DNA of 64,000 bases, from the NCBI GenBank assembly GCA_030323885.1, contig CM059199.1, positions 41,424,590 through 41,488,589 on the forward strand. The letters run 5' to 3'. Positions within the stretch are counted from its first letter, which is position 1; every line of letters starts with the position of its first letter. The notes beneath the pieces are model-generated. The model made no database searches. It was not told the DNA's origin and worked only from the letters and a program-made list of their open reading frames with translations. Below are positions 9,495 through 20,544 of the stretch, one piece after another. Position numbers and translations under genes: made by a program. The DNA is from Branchipolynoe longqiensis. Lineage: Eukaryota > Annelida > Polychaeta > Phyllodocida > Polynoidae.

Positions 9495-10602
9495 CTCTCC
9501 AATTGGGAGGTAGGCATGCTTTGTTGTTGTTCAAAGCACAATGACCTGCAATTGGTCCAGCTGCTTGTCACCCTGGTATCGGAGACAATAAACACAGCTG
9601 TAACTGAAAACCACATTCAAAACCAACCTCAAAAGACAAGTAAAACATGGACCTCACAAACAGAATTCCCATCGGTTGTCCGAGGTCAGCGGTGTGCCAC
9701 GCGACATCGTGCAAATATGTTGCAGCCGTTCCGGGCCAACCCTTGTCAATATAACCAGGAACATGTAATTTTCGCGTCTTGAAAATAAATTAATATCGCA
9801 AGAAATCCTCATCCACTTTCCAATTCCACCCCCCCCCCCCCCCACCCGCTGATACAGCATATCAACTAATAGAAAGTGAATGGAATATGAAGGTGATATC
9901 ACTAAATGTTTGAGAAAAGACAAAGAAATTAACTTACATGTAATGAAGCGAAAATAAATGGATTAAGCAAAATCAAATTGGGGGGAGGGGATTTACTTTT
10001 TTTTGTCTTTTTTTTTTTTTTGTCTTTACTTAGTATGAACAACATGTAAATACAAGTGCCCTCGGTAAATACTACCCCCTGTAAATAGCGGCCGGCATGA
10101 ATACCAGGCATTGATTTCACCTTTTCGAGACCAACCGACACAGGTGGCATGTTGTGCAGAAATAGCTTAAAGGTCCAGTAACACGGTCAACACCAGCATA
10201 GAAGTACCCATGATATAAAGTAGGGCTATGTAATGAAGGGAAGGATACAGACGAGTGTTGGGGCGGACACTTTTATTGAGAGTCTGGGCATAGCACAATA
10301 AACAGGCATACCGGTAAAAGTTTGAAATTGTGTATGGAAGTGACAGCTCAGCTGAGCTTGGCGGAGCAAACGCCTGTTGGTGGCGCTAGTAGCGGGCAAC
10401 CGGGGAAAATCCGGGCAAGTCAGCGATTGGACAATAATATATCGAAGTAACGTAATGGCAAATAAATAATAATAAGATACTCTGCCTATTTATATCTGCA
10501 TAATTAATTATACATCCCATAATCTCACTATTAAATGGAAATATGTTTGTTCCTTTATCAGTAGGGTTGTTGCAAACCTATTAAATAGGTTACATGAAGT
10601 GA
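9495..10602. other. No clear gene; homopolymers
   Basis: Unique-looking DNA. It holds a C run at 9829-9843, a T-rich stretch at 9998-10025, and an unassigned stretch at 10160-10400. No supported coding region. Confidence 0.5.
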
Positions 10603-10708
10603 TGATGCCGAGCGCCTGGCTAAGAAGCGACAAGTATACATTTTTAAGTCATCGATTTGAATCGAGTAGCGTTAAAACCAATTGGTTCGAATCCCATGAT
10701 CTAGAAAT
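10603..10708 (-). mobile_element. SINE-1 fragment (head half)
   Basis: Holds only the body start and B-box region (GGCTAAGAAGCGACAAGTAT, then GGTTCGAATCCCATGATCT). The tail side is missing. Confidence 0.75.
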
Positions 10709-11743
10709 ATGACCACTGACACAGCAAGGTGAAGACATTCAGAGAAATTAAATATTGGTAACCAAACAATTATCCAATTGTAGAATGAACAAACGCACAG
10801 AGGTTTGGGGGAAGTGGGAGAATGCTGACAAACAGAGAAAGAATGCACGCAGTAGTTAGCTACGCAACAACTGAAGGTGATAAAAAGAAGGGGACTCACA
10901 GGATTATTACTGTCTAGCAGCGAAAACAAGTCATTAGACTTAACCGTTATGGGCAGCATAAATACACCCATCACAAAAAAAACAACAACAAAAACCCCAG
11001 AAGACGGGTGTTCAACTCAATCGGTCATCCTGTCTGCTCCCATCGGACATTGCAAGGTTGACTTGCTATTTTCTATTCCTCTTCACCACCTTCTTGTGTG
11101 TGTCTGTGTGTGTCATACGCTTCAAGGTGCGACACTGGTTGGTCTATTCCCCTGCCCGACTTAACACCAAACTAGTTCTCAAAACGTCCGACCCCGTTCT
11201 AAACCGGGCTGTGATCGGGGTCGAATGTCTAACTTTTACCTTGATACTACTTCATTCACGCAATTGATGCCCGATTGCACCACGTCATAACATGCTCCTA
11301 ATACGATCGAAGTACGGCAATTCCGTTTCTAGTCCATTTGTTGTACATCCATCTCGTTTTAAGTATGTCTAATTGATGAACGGGATGGTCGGCAGACAAT
11401 TTTGAGCAAGCTCAAAGTTCTGGGGCACCCTTCCGTCCTAGCCCGTCCATGCAGTTCATAACAAGTTTGTAAAACGTTGCTTCTATGGTCACTCCGATCG
11501 CACACAGTTTGACCCTGTTTGGCAACATTTTCAAGAACAGAGTAATAACTACTTTGGTGTGATGGGGGTGTAAGGCATCCCTCAGTCTTACCACATCTGC
11601 CAAGTCGGAAGGAAGTGAATGGAAGCAACGCAAAGAAACTTTGGGGCCTGGGAAGGACCCTAGTCCTGGGCGGAAATTGTATATATATGTTGTCACCCCC
11701 TCCACCACTTTTACCTGATCGCAGATCAAAAAGAGCTGCAGTT
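10709..11743. other. No clear gene; SINE-3 scrap and a minus-strand ORF
   Basis: At 10905-10940, GTCTAGCAGCGAAAACAAGTC resembles SINE-3. A GT run lies at 11094-11112. Minus-strand 11412-11729 is open for 105 codons with unremarkable composition, but no domain was recognised. Confidence 0.45.
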
Positions 11744-12110
11744 AGTTAAATTTGCATAGTCCAATGGTTTTGCCTTTGGTAATTTTTCTGAGATAAAGAT
11801 ATTAAATTGATCGTTATAATCTACCTTATTTCAGGTTAAAGTAACTTTGATTTTAAATGGATAAGTTTTGAGATATTTGAAATTCAAACATGCAATCTTA
11901 GTTTTGGCAAGCACGCCAAAACTCTGACACAATAGGCTTCAACAGTAACAGGTTCTATTAAATTGTTTCAGTGTTCCCTTCTATGTGAGGATAAATGCTT
12001 AATATGTGCATCAATATCGAAGTTAGATATGTAGAGTCAAATCTATATCATTATTTTGGTTGTGAAAATGTTATGCTTCATCAGACTATGCAGCTTTTAA
12101 ACAAGTTCAC
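11744..12110. mobile_element. MITE-B copy
   Basis: The left end GTTAAATTTGCATAGTCCAA and the right end TTCATCAGACTATGCAGC are inverted versions of the end AGTTAAAGCTGCATAGTCC seen at 29949. The AT-rich interior (about 370 bp) has no ORF. Confidence 0.65.
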
Positions 12111-12231
12111 ATTAGGCAAGTGATTGGTGATATGCATAAACCAGCGTTTAATTTCTCACTTACCAGCAGTCTATCGTAGTAATGCCAAGTGTCAGATGGG
12201 GTAGTGATAAGTATCCATTTAGTAAATTATT

Positions 12232-12442
12232 GCTCCACAACTCGTCCATCAAAGGCTGTGGGATGTGCTATCCTGTATGTGGGAAAGTGCATATAAAAGA
12301 CCCCCTTGCTGCTTATCGGAAAGAGTAGCCTATGTGGCGGCAGGGTGTTTCCTCCAAAGAAAATGTTAGAATGGCGATATGTTTGACGTCCACTAGCCGA
12401 TGATAAAATTGAATGTGCTCTAGAGGCATCACTAAATAAAAC
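12232..12442 (+). mobile_element. SINE-2, 5'-truncated
   Basis: Carries the SINE-2 body (CATCAAAGGCTGTGGGATGT, GGGAAAGTGCATATAAAAGA, CCTTGCTGCTTATCGGAAAG) and tail (GTGCTCTAGAGGCATC, then AAATAAAAC). The tRNA-like head seen at 41037 is absent. This sequence type is common in mollusc DNA. Confidence 0.8.
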
Positions 12443-12504
12443 ATTGGTTTGACTCAGCCGGGTTTTGAACTCCCGACGTTCCGCACGGGAAGCCGACGCT
12501 CTGT
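12443..12504 (-). mobile_element. SINE-1 head fragment
   Basis: ATTGGTTTGACTCAGCCGGG followed by a type 1 head, abutting the SINE-2 tail directly. Confidence 0.75.
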
Positions 12505-12948
12505 GAAATTATGAATCTCATGATTACAATTGCCAACAAAAAACAAAAAACAGATAGCACTCACAGCCTAAACACAGTACGTACGCACATAACAGGTGGG
12601 GCAGTATGGGAAAACACTACTAATACATTATCGATCAACCCATCAATATTTAAATAAGGGAACCTTTGGAGCTGATTTAAAATGGTGCAGGTCGTGTCAC
12701 ATGAATATATTCAATTTTTAATTAAAAAAAAAGAAGTTTGTATCGAACTTTGTGTTTAACTATTCGCCAGGAGGTTCACATTAGGCGAGTCTGACATTGA
12801 CATGCATGTGCCAGGCATTGACCTTTCCACCAGAGCTGCGCTCATCTAAAAACCAAAACCTTCAAGCTTTCATTGAAAAGATGCAGGCAGGAACCAGGCT
12901 GGTGCATTGACAGTCGAGCATTGTAGATCCACAGCAGCATCGATTATG
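12505..12948. other. No feature recognised
   Basis: AT-rich sequence with short A runs near 12722-12733. No repeat or coding assignment. Confidence 0.5.
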
Positions 12949-13274
12949 GTTGGTTAGTTGTTGGAGTTTTACGTCCTGTGAACATCTAAGGTATTTTCAG
13001 GACAGGTACCGACTTGTGATACTCATGCCAGTTGTATAATGCTGCCCCACTGGGCAACCAGGCCACTGGCACCATGACCCAATATCCCACTCAGTCACAT
13101 TATCCATACACTGAGCCAACCAATCCTTGCCCTATCCTATTAATGCCGAGAACCAGGCTAGGAAGCGACAAGTATCAATTTGATATAAGTCATTGGTTTG
13201 ACTTGACAGGGAAGCAAACTCCCTAACTTCCGCACATGAGGCCCGCGCCCTACCGATTCGGCCACCTCGTCCGC
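12949..13274 (-). mobile_element. SINE-1, near full length
   Basis: From the tail (GGTTGGTTAGTTGTTGGAG) to a type 1 head (CCTACCGATTCGGCCACC). A short internal deletion follows GACTTGTGATA. Confidence 0.87.
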
Positions 13275-13387
13275 TGTGCAGCATAGATCTATGTGTAGTT
13301 TAAAATTGGTGGTGGAGTGAATTTCATTGACCTCCGCAGTTGAAATGCAACAACCACAGATGGAGATGAACCTGTCGATTGCATTAA

Positions 13388-13950
13388 GGCCCAGTTACAC
13401 CTCACCGGATTGAGGAACAGGACAGAAACCGGATAATGTCCGGTGAAATATGGCAATGTCCGGTTGATCTACGGTAGGCATTCGGCATGTCCGTTCTATC
13501 TCCGGCGGTGTCCGGTACAAGTTTTGAACATGCCCAAAACTTGTACCGGACACTGCCGGACTGATGTGTATGGTTGGTGTCCGGTTTAAGTCTGTTTAGT
13601 CCGTTTTGTCCGTTACATGTCTGGTACCCATCTGTTACTTCTCCGGTTTGCTTCCTGCGAAGTCCGTTGACGGTGTTTTTTTATTTGTTTTTGTTTAAAT
13701 TGCAGGAAGTTGGTTAGTATATGTTGTTGGCGCATCAGTGAACAATGCGGTACGTCTGTTTGACATTCGGTTTTCGTCCAGTTAGCGTCCGGTGGATATT
13801 CATTAATGTACGTTCCTTGCCCATTTAGCGTCTGTTTCGTCCGGGAGCCGTTGTGACATTTCGGTACATTTTGGTACTGAACACCACCGGACTAGACAAT
13901 TATTTGTCCGGTGTTGTCCGGTACTCAGTCCAGTAATGTGTGACTGGAGC
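13388..13950. mobile_element. TTAA-type MITE, TCCGGT-rich interior
   Basis: Flanked by TTAA on both sides (13384-13387, 13951-13954). Ends are GGCCCAGTTACACCTCACCG and TAATGTGTGACTGGAGC. The interior repeats TCCGGT, GTCCGGT and ACCGGACA in both directions. It has no ORF. The element at 29069 has the same interior style. Confidence 0.75.
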
Positions 13951-13957
13951 TTAATGA

Positions 13958-14036
13958 AGCCTTGATAGTTTAATGGTTAGGATTCCAATCAGAAAATAGC
14001 TGACGTGTGGGTTTGGATCCCACTCTGGGTGCAATG
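13958..14036 (+). mobile_element. SINE-4-like tRNA-derived head
   Basis: TAGTTTAATGGTTAGGATTC is an A-box of tRNA-Glu style, and GGGTTTGGATCCCAC is a B-box. It lacks a clean cloverleaf and is read as a SINE head or tRNA pseudogene. Confidence 0.5.
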
Positions 14037-14169
14037 TTTCTCACATCCAACTCCACCCTAACATACAATTGGTGTCATAACCAGGATTATATCTTGCGTA
14101 CTGTATAGTGTTGGACTTTAAAAAAAGTAAGAGTGGAATTGTTATTATTCCCACAACCCAAACCGTTCT

Positions 14170-14563
14170 TGATTGATTGTTGGAGGTTTGGGCCGTATGC
14201 ACGAATCGGGGTTAGGGCCGTAACCGCGGCTAGGCTAGCTCCACACGGCTAAATGTGAGAAATCGGTATGCAATTACTGACATTTAGCCTGTGGAGCTAG
14301 CCTAGCCACGGTTACGGCCCTAACCCCGATTCGTGCATACGGCCCCTGGTAAGAGACATCTAAGGTCATATCAGGATGGGTACCGACTTGTGACTTTATT
14401 ACAGTAATATCCCACTGGGTGACCAGACAGTCAGCACCAGGACCTGATATCCCAGTGCCACCTTATCCTGACACTGTGCCAATCGGTCCTTGCCCTATCC
14501 TAATAATGCCAAACGCCTGGCTAGGAAACTACGACTCATTTGGCCATCCCGTCTGGTCTCATG
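14170..14563 (-). mobile_element. SINE-1, interrupted by a foldback MITE
   Basis: The tail end lies at 14170-14189 and the rest at 14346-14563; between them sits the inverted-repeat element at 14190-14345. The body is shortened and the head ends GGCCATCCCGTCTGG (type 2). Confidence 0.75.
14190..14345. mobile_element. Small foldback MITE (156 bp)
   Basis: Two arms of about 56 bp, GGGCCGTATGCACGAATCGG onward and its reverse complement, are nearly identical and separated by about 43 bp. A strong hairpin is expected. No clear target duplication was seen. The ends resemble MITE-F (GCCCRTATGCA). Confidence 0.8.
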
Positions 14564-14764
14564 TGAATAGGGAGCACTTGTCTTTCTGCCCAGACGTGTC
14601 ATGACCCAACAGTATAGACCGTCGGCGAAAAGAAAGCCTATCAACACAATGAATCATTGAGGTACCAGGGCACAGTTCCACTGGTACCCCCGCCAGCCTT
14701 TGAGGGATTGCCATGTCGACGGTCAGCGCTTCACTTGTCTCACACCCAGGCCCTGCCCCTACCC

Positions 14765-14765
<1 letters not shown>

Positions 14766-14812
<47 letters not shown>

Positions 14813-14848
14813 GATATATATATATATATATGATATATAAGTGTTATG
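14766..14848. repeat. AT dinucleotide repeat
   Basis: Runs of TA interrupted by TTTA and GATA units. Confidence 0.95.
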
Positions 14849-14865
14849 TGAGTATCATGCAGGGT

Positions 14866-14962
14866 GATGAACATGGGAAATATTGCACCTATAGTGGGAA
14901 TCCAACCCACGTCTCTTGCATTCCAGGCCAGTGTGCTAACCATTCCACCACCTAGGGTCCCT
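14866..14962 (-). mobile_element. SINE-4-like tRNA-derived head
   Basis: On the minus strand, GGAATGGTTAGCACACTGG and GGGTTGGATTCCCAC are spaced like the A and B boxes of a tRNA-Gln/Glu-type sequence. The anticodon arm does not fold cleanly. Confidence 0.5.
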
Positions 14963-15041
14963 GATGTCACCACCCTACCCAAACCTAATTGGCCATTAAT
15001 ATATATATATATACTTATTTGCTATTCTGTGTATCCTGACC

Positions 15042-15324
15042 ACCACGGTCATAACAGAACGGGTACCCACTTGTGGCAGTGCGCACTCATAAATACTTCC
15101 TATTGGGATACTCGGCTGGCAGCACTATGACCAGATATCCCACTCAGTCACATGATCACGATATTGAGCTATCCAATCCTTGCCCTGTTCTAGTAAAGCC
15201 AAGCGCCAGGCTAGGAAGCGACAAGTATCAGTTTTATAAGTCATTGGTTTGACTCGACTGGCAATCAAACTCCAGACCTTCCTCACTGAAGCCCTGCACT
15301 CTATCGAATCGGCCATCACGACGG
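15042..15324 (-). mobile_element. SINE-1, tail-truncated
   Basis: Starts within tail A (ACGGTCATAACAGAACGGG) and runs to a type 1 head (CTATCGAATCGGCCATC). Confidence 0.8.
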
Positions 15325-15328
15325 GTAT

Positions 15329-15560
15329 AGAGTTCAGGTGCAAAACCACGTAAACACCAATCCAAAACAGTAGTTGAAATAACAGATTTGTAGCTGAAAA
15401 TAATTTTAATAACCACTATTTCCACTTTCCATATGATCATATGGCTATGGAGCGATGAACAAGAAATAGGACTATACAACAAATAATTTGTGGTAGTTTT
15501 AATTGCAATGTTTATCTCCATTTTTGAATTGGCGTTTAAGTGGTTTTGCGCCTGAACTCT
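15329..15560. mobile_element. MITE-C copy (232 bp)
   Basis: Perfect-looking ends AGAGTTCAGGTGCAAAACCA and TGGTTTTGCGCCTGAACTCT, with a TAT on each outer side. The interior is AT-rich with no ORF. A fuller relative lies at 46895. Confidence 0.8.
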
Positions 15561-15639
15561 TATATATGCCTAACAAACCACAACTAGTCTAAAGCAGTTT
15601 CTTGCTGAAGCTGGCTTCCATACCTCGGCCCTTTGATAT

Positions 15640-16035
15640 ACACAGGAGGCCATTAGACAGATGCTTGCCCACCCACATTACGCATTCATTCTCAGAGGCC
15701 TGAGCCATAATAACCTTATATAGAGCAGTAGAACATGCTTTCATGATGGGATGAAAACTGTGTTCGATATCTAAGGATTATTCATTTATTGACTATCAAT
15801 CACGCCCCCCCCCCCCCCCCCCCCAAGGATGTGGTGTAATCCCCTCTCGGGTAACACCAATCTAAGAGTGTGTAGATCATCATGACCGCCCTTCGACAAA
15901 GTGGATGCAATATGAAGAAGTGGACACACTCTGCCTAGAGTGTGAGTCTGAGTCGGGATGTACTCAGGGGCCTCTTCGGCCTGCTTGTCGTTAGCATTGG
16001 TTTCAAACCAATCTCTTTCTCTCTACCATAAACCC
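15640..16035. repeat. Segmental duplication, copy 1 (empty site)
   Basis: Matches 16332-17036 along its length, sharing GAAAACTGTGTTCGATATCT-like sequence, a C run, GTGTGTAGATCATCATGACC and GGTTTCAAACCAATCTC. At 15869-15885 it reads CAATCTAAGAGTG without the MITE present in copy 2. The C run at 15804-15824 is included. Confidence 0.8.
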
Positions 16036-16038
16036 CCT

Positions 16039-16331
16039 AGCGAACGCGGTTGCCGAATCAGTAGAGCGAGTCAAACCAATGACTTATACAATTGATACTT
16101 GTCAGTTCCTAGCATGGTGCTTGGGATTAATAAGATAGGGCAAGGACCGGTTAGCTTAGTCTCAGGATAATGTGACTGTGTGGGATACCGGCTCACGGTG
16201 CCATCGGCCTGATTTCCCAGTGGAGCAGCACAATACAGTTGCCACGAGTGCGCATTATCGTCACAAGACAGTACCAATCCTGATATGACCTTATATGTTG
16301 CCAGGACGAAAAACTCCAACAACCAACCAAC
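16039..16331 (+). mobile_element. SINE-1, head shortened
   Basis: The head (TTGCCGAATCAGTAGAGCG) jumps straight to GAGTCAAACCAATGACTT, so the B-box is deleted. Body and tail A are complete. It sits between the two segmental duplication copies. Confidence 0.85.
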
Positions 16332-17036
16332 CATACACGGGAGGCCATTCAACAGGTGCCTACCCACTACCACCCACATCACATAGTGATGCTTTCATGC
16401 CGGGACGAAAACTCTGTTCTACATCTAAGGATTATTGACTATCACTCCCCCCCCCCCACTCCCCCCCCCCCCACCAAGCACGTGGTGTAATTTCCTTGCG
16501 GGTAACACCGATCTATAGCCCCGTTTACACGGGCGATTTAAAACGTTTCATATGAACCCACTTGCCTAGATCGACTCACATTTGCCGTGTAGACGCACCT
16601 CTGTGGCGTTTTAGGGCTGAATCGATTCATATGAAACGCTTCATCTATACCACCTCGGGAGGTGGTTTATTTGAAGCGATTCAGCTGGTTCCCGGCAGTG
16701 TTAGGGCCCGATTAGGTGGTCGCCGGCTACAGGCGCACCACAGGCTGCTGGTTCCCGGCACCAAAACACTCTTTAAACTCTGTCCGTATAAACGCACCTC
16801 AAAAACGCTTCATATAAATCGCCTTGTCTAGAACGTTTCACAATTCCCCGTGTAAACACGGCTTAAGAGTGTGTAGATCATCATGACCACCCTTCCGCAA
16901 AGTGTATGCAATATGAATAAGTGGACACACTCTGCCTAGAGTCTGAGTATGAGTCGGCATCTACTCAGGACCTCTTCGTCCTGCTTCTGTCTAGCACTGG
17001 TTTCAAACCAACCTCTCTCTCTCTACCATACACCCA
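16332..17036. repeat. Segmental duplication, copy 2 (MITE-filled)
   Basis: Paralogue of 15640-16035 carrying an extra 345 bp MITE at 16518-16862. Confidence 0.8.
16518..16862. mobile_element. TTAA-type MITE, GCCCCGTTTACAC family
   Basis: Ends are GCCCCGTTTACACGGG and CCCGTGTAAACACGGC, flanked by TATA and TTAA. It holds a central palindrome (ACCACCTCGGGAGGTGGT) and repeated CGCTTCATAT-like blocks. The element at 23112 has the same ends and centre. Copy 1 of the duplication lacks it. Confidence 0.82.
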
Positions 17037-17184
17037 GCTGGTGGTGGTAAGCTCAGCCGGGCTGGGGTGCGGGTGTCTGGGATAGCATGTGGTGGAAAGG
17101 TTTGTGTGTGTGTTTGTGTGTCTGTGTGTGTATGGTACGACGATAAGTGGAACCAGAACTGCTGTGGAGTAGCACTCTAGCACA

Positions 17185-17572
17185 ATGCTCGACACTCTAG
17201 CACTAGCACTAGCACTAGCACCAGCACTATCATTATCACTAGCACTAGCACTATCACTAGCCATATCAATATCACTATCACTAGGACTATCACTAGCACT
17301 AGCACTATCACTAGCACTAGCAATATCACTATCACTAGCAATATCCCTATCAATATCAATATCAATATCAGTAGCACTATCACTATCACTAGCACTAGTA
17401 ATATCACCGTCACTAACATTATCACTATCACTAGCACTATCAATAGCCATATCACTATCACTATCACTAACAATATCACTAGCACTATCACTATCACTAA
17501 GACTAGCCCTATCACTATCACTAATACTATCACTATCACTAGCACTATCACTATCACTAGCATTAACATGTT
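17185..17572. repeat. Hexamer array (ACTAGC/ACTATC)
   Basis: About 64 six-base units, CACTAG or CACTAT variants, free of stops in several frames. The resulting Ala/Leu/Ser and Val/Ile/Leu ORFs are composition artefacts. Confidence 0.95.
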
Positions 17573-17795
17573 ACTTTCTCTCTCTGGCCCTCTGCCACCT
17601 TGCTGCGTTATTCCATAGTTTTCCTCTCTGAGCTATATGTGTTGTCTGCGCTCTAGCTAGTGCTAGTGCTAGTGCTAGTATTAGTGCTAGTGCTATTGCT
17701 AGCACTAACATGTTACTTTCTCTCTCTGGCCCTATGCCACCTTGCTGCGTTCTTCCATAGTTTTCCTCTCTGAGCTCTCTGTGTTGTCTGTGCTC
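17566..17795. repeat. Direct duplication around a second hexamer tract
   Basis: A block beginning AACATGTTACTTTCTCTCTC at about 17568 is repeated at about 17707. Between them lies a second GCTAGTGCTAGTGCTAGT tract in the opposite sense (17656-17700). Confidence 0.85.
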
Positions 17796-18369
17796 TCTGT
17801 GGTCTCTATGTTACCTCTATCCTCTCTCTCTCCTACTCGCTGTGCTCTCACGGCTCTCACTGTACTCTGCCTGCTCCGATTGTGCTCTGCAAATGTTCGC
17901 TGTGCTCTCTATGCTCTCTATGCTTTCTAATGCTGTGTGTTCTCTGTTCACGCTGTGTGTTCTGTGTTCTCTCAATGATCCCTTTGTTCACTTTGATCTC
18001 TTTGATCTCTCTGCTCACTTTACACTCTATCTCTGCTCTCTTGTCCACTTGCTCTCTTGTTCTCTTGCTCTAACTCTCTCTTGCTGTCTCCCCCCTCTCT
18101 CTCTACCGCTTTCAGTATCTATCGCTTGCTCCCCCACTTTCTTGTTCACACTTTCTCATGCAGTTTCTTATTACCACTTGCTCACACACTCTTGTGTTCT
18201 CACTTTCACACATTTCTCTTTTTCTCACTTGCACAGCCACTCTTTGTTTCCGCCAGTTAGTCACCCTCTTTCTTGTTCCCAGTTCCGACTTGCTCCTCAC
18301 AGCCTTCTTCTCACCCGCTCACACACTCTCTCGTTCCCACTTACAGTCACTCTCTTGTTTTCACGTAAA
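17796..18369. repeat. Pyrimidine-rich degenerate repeat
   Basis: CTCTCTGTGCTCTCT-like and TTCTCACTTGC-like units with loose periodicity. ORFs here are Leu/Ser/Cys-rich artefacts. Confidence 0.8.
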
Positions 18370-18706
18370 TTTGTTTGTTTGTTGTTTTATGTCCTAGCAA
18401 CATCTAAGGTCATATCAGGATGGGTACCGAGTTGTGACAGTGCGCACTCATGGCCACTTTATAGTGCTGCCCCACTGCAAGACTAGGCCACCATCAGCAT
18501 GACCTGATATCCCACTCAGTAACATTATCCTGACACTGAGCCAACCAGTCCTTGCCCTTTCCTAATAATGCTGAGCACCAGGCTAGGAAGTGACAAGTAC
18601 CAATTTTTTAGTCATTGGTTTGACTCGACCAGGGTTCGAACACACGATCTCATCATCTACCAACACGGGAGCCGGTCGCTCTAACTCATTCGGCCATCCC
18701 GTCTGG
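18370..18706 (-). mobile_element. SINE-1, full length, type 2 head
   Basis: Good example of the type 2 head. On the minus strand it reads GATGGCCGAATGAGTTAGAG, then a B-box GGTTCGAACCC-like stretch, then GTCGAGTCAAACCAATGAC, the body and tail A. Confidence 0.9.
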
Positions 18707-19140
18707 GTTTTTTTGTTCACGTAAAAGGCAAAGAAATAAATAAACAAACATCCTCCTCGTCGCCGCTCGCTCTTATTCTCACATGCTCTCCCTTGCACTC
18801 TCTCTTAGTTGGTCTATATCGGTCACTCTTGTTTCTCTCATGATGTCTCGATCTTTCATTACGCGTATCTCCTAACCTCGCTCCTCTATAGACCCCGCCA
18901 GTTAAACTAGTGACATCTATCGGCAGAATCTGGAACCACTCTATTCGGGTACTTTCCAGTTTAACTGGCTGGGTGGGTTGCCTTTCTTCCCTCTCTGGCC
19001 CACTTCTCCCCTGTCCATTCCACATGCTCTCCATCTGCTCTCCATCTGCTCTCCACTGTCCGCCTTGTCTTCTGCCCTCTCTTCGCGCTCCCTTGTGTCT
19101 TATCTCTCTCCTCTCTGAGTGAGATGTATCATTGGAGAGA
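18707..19140. other. Pyrimidine-rich stretch, no gene
   Basis: TC-rich sequence with CATCTGCTCTCCATCTGCTC repeats near 19030. No coding evidence. Confidence 0.6.
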
Positions 19141-19196
19141 TGGTTGGTTATTGGAGTTGTATGTCCTGCCAACATATACGGTCATATCAGGAAGGG
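19141..19196 (-). mobile_element. SINE-1 tail fragment
   Basis: TGGTTGGTTATTGGAGTTGT through GGTCATATCAGG only. Confidence 0.7.
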
Positions 19197-19598
19197 GGGA
19201 GAGGAGAGATGGTAGCTTAACTACGTCTTTGAATATATGTATGCTTGCGGAGGGGATGTTTTTGAGAGTATTCTCGGTAACGCGCCTAAAACACTTGGGA
19301 AGTTCCTAAATAAAAAAGCCTGGCAATTCCTACGGAGAACCATTGCTAGACTAACATTTAGGAAAGACAACCGTGTGTATTGTACCCTTAAATGCCGAAT
19401 ACAACTGAATGGTATCCATGTTGGACGTCAGCCGCCGCCTGTGCACACACCCATGTCACTGTTCTGACCTGTGACCTATGTGACCTCTGTGGCCTCTGTG
19501 ACTTCTGACCTTGACCTCTCCAACCACCACTGTGGCCCCGGAATCCCACCCCTCGACCTGAATGCATTCACCATGCAGGGGCAGACCCAACCCAGGAG
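19197..19598. other. No feature recognised
   Basis: Plus strand 19237-19467 is open for 76 codons without a recognised domain. A GTGACCTCTG-like mini-repeat lies at 19467-19520. Confidence 0.45.
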
Positions 19599-19930
19599 GT
19601 TGCTTTGTTGTTGGAGTTGTACTACCTGACAATATCTAAGGTCATATCAGGATGGGCACCGAATTGTGACAATGCACACTCCTGCTGACTTTATAGTGCG
19701 GCCCCACTTGGAAATCAGGCCCTTGCACCATGACCTCAATACCCCATACAGTCACATTATCCTGACACTGAACTAACCTGTCCTTGCCCTATCCTATTAA
19801 TTCCAAGGATGGGGCTAGGAATCTACAAGTATCAATTGTGTAAGTCATTGGTTTGGCTCGACCGGGAATTGAACTCCCGACGTTCCACACGGGAAGCCTG
19901 CGCTCTGCCGATTCCGCTACGGCGCCCGGT
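19599..19930 (-). mobile_element. SINE-1, full length, type 1 head
   Basis: Good example of the type 1 head. On the minus strand it reads GCGCCGTAGCGGAATCGGCA, then GGGAGTTCAATTCCCGG, then the body and tail A. Confidence 0.88.
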
Positions 19931-20102
19931 ATGGACGGGACGAGTGGAGCGACACCAGTGGCTGGCTTTGGCATTAATGCCAGGTATACAACTAGTGAGG
20001 TTCGCGATAGTTGTACGTTAAAGTTGCATAGTGCGATTGTGTTAGAGTTTCTGCCATTTTCTGAACTAAATATATTATGTTGAATGATCATCATAACATA
20101 CT

Positions 20103-20152
20103 TGACATCCTGACATGACCTTAGATATTGTCATGACGTAAAACTTAAAGAA
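20103..20152 (+). mobile_element. SINE-1 tail fragment
   Basis: CCTGACATGACCTTAGATAT then GACGTAAAACTTAAAG. Confidence 0.65.
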
Positions 20153-20159
20153 AAAATGA

Positions 20160-20520
20160 AACAAAATTATAGTATACCTTACTTTATTTTGAAGTAACTT
20201 TTTTTATTTTCAATGGCTAACTGTGGATATATTTTAAATGCCGAACATCCCTAATTAATTCTTGCAAACAAACGCAATTATAATCTACGCACCTCTAATT
20301 TAAAGTAACATTTATTTTAAATGGCTAACTGTGGATATATTTTTACTGCCGAACATCCCTAATTAATTCTTGCAAACAAATGCAATTATAATCTACGTTA
20401 CTTTAATTTTAAGTAACATTTATTTTAAATGGCCAGCTGTAGATATATTTGAACTGTGAAACATGCGTTATTCATTATGGCAAGCACTGTTAAAGTTTGA
20501 CACAATTTTAACATTGCTGG
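20160..20520. repeat. AT-rich tandem repeat, about three copies of a 105-120 bp unit
   Basis: Units share AAGTAACATTTATTTTAAAT, GGCTAACTGTGGATATATTT and AACATCCCTAATTAATTCTT. The unit resembles MITE-B interior, so this may be a MITE-B copy with an internal triplication. Confidence 0.75.
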
Positions 20521-20544
20521 GAAGAAAAGAAATAACTGTGTGAA

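Noticed and set aside
11412..11729. 105-codon minus-strand ORF as a gene
   Set aside because: No recognisable domain, splice context or repeat relation; left as unassigned.
17177..17631. Ala/Leu/Ser and Val/Ile/Leu ORFs resembling membrane proteins
   Set aside because: Produced by the ACTAGC/ACTATC hexamer, which lacks stops in these frames.
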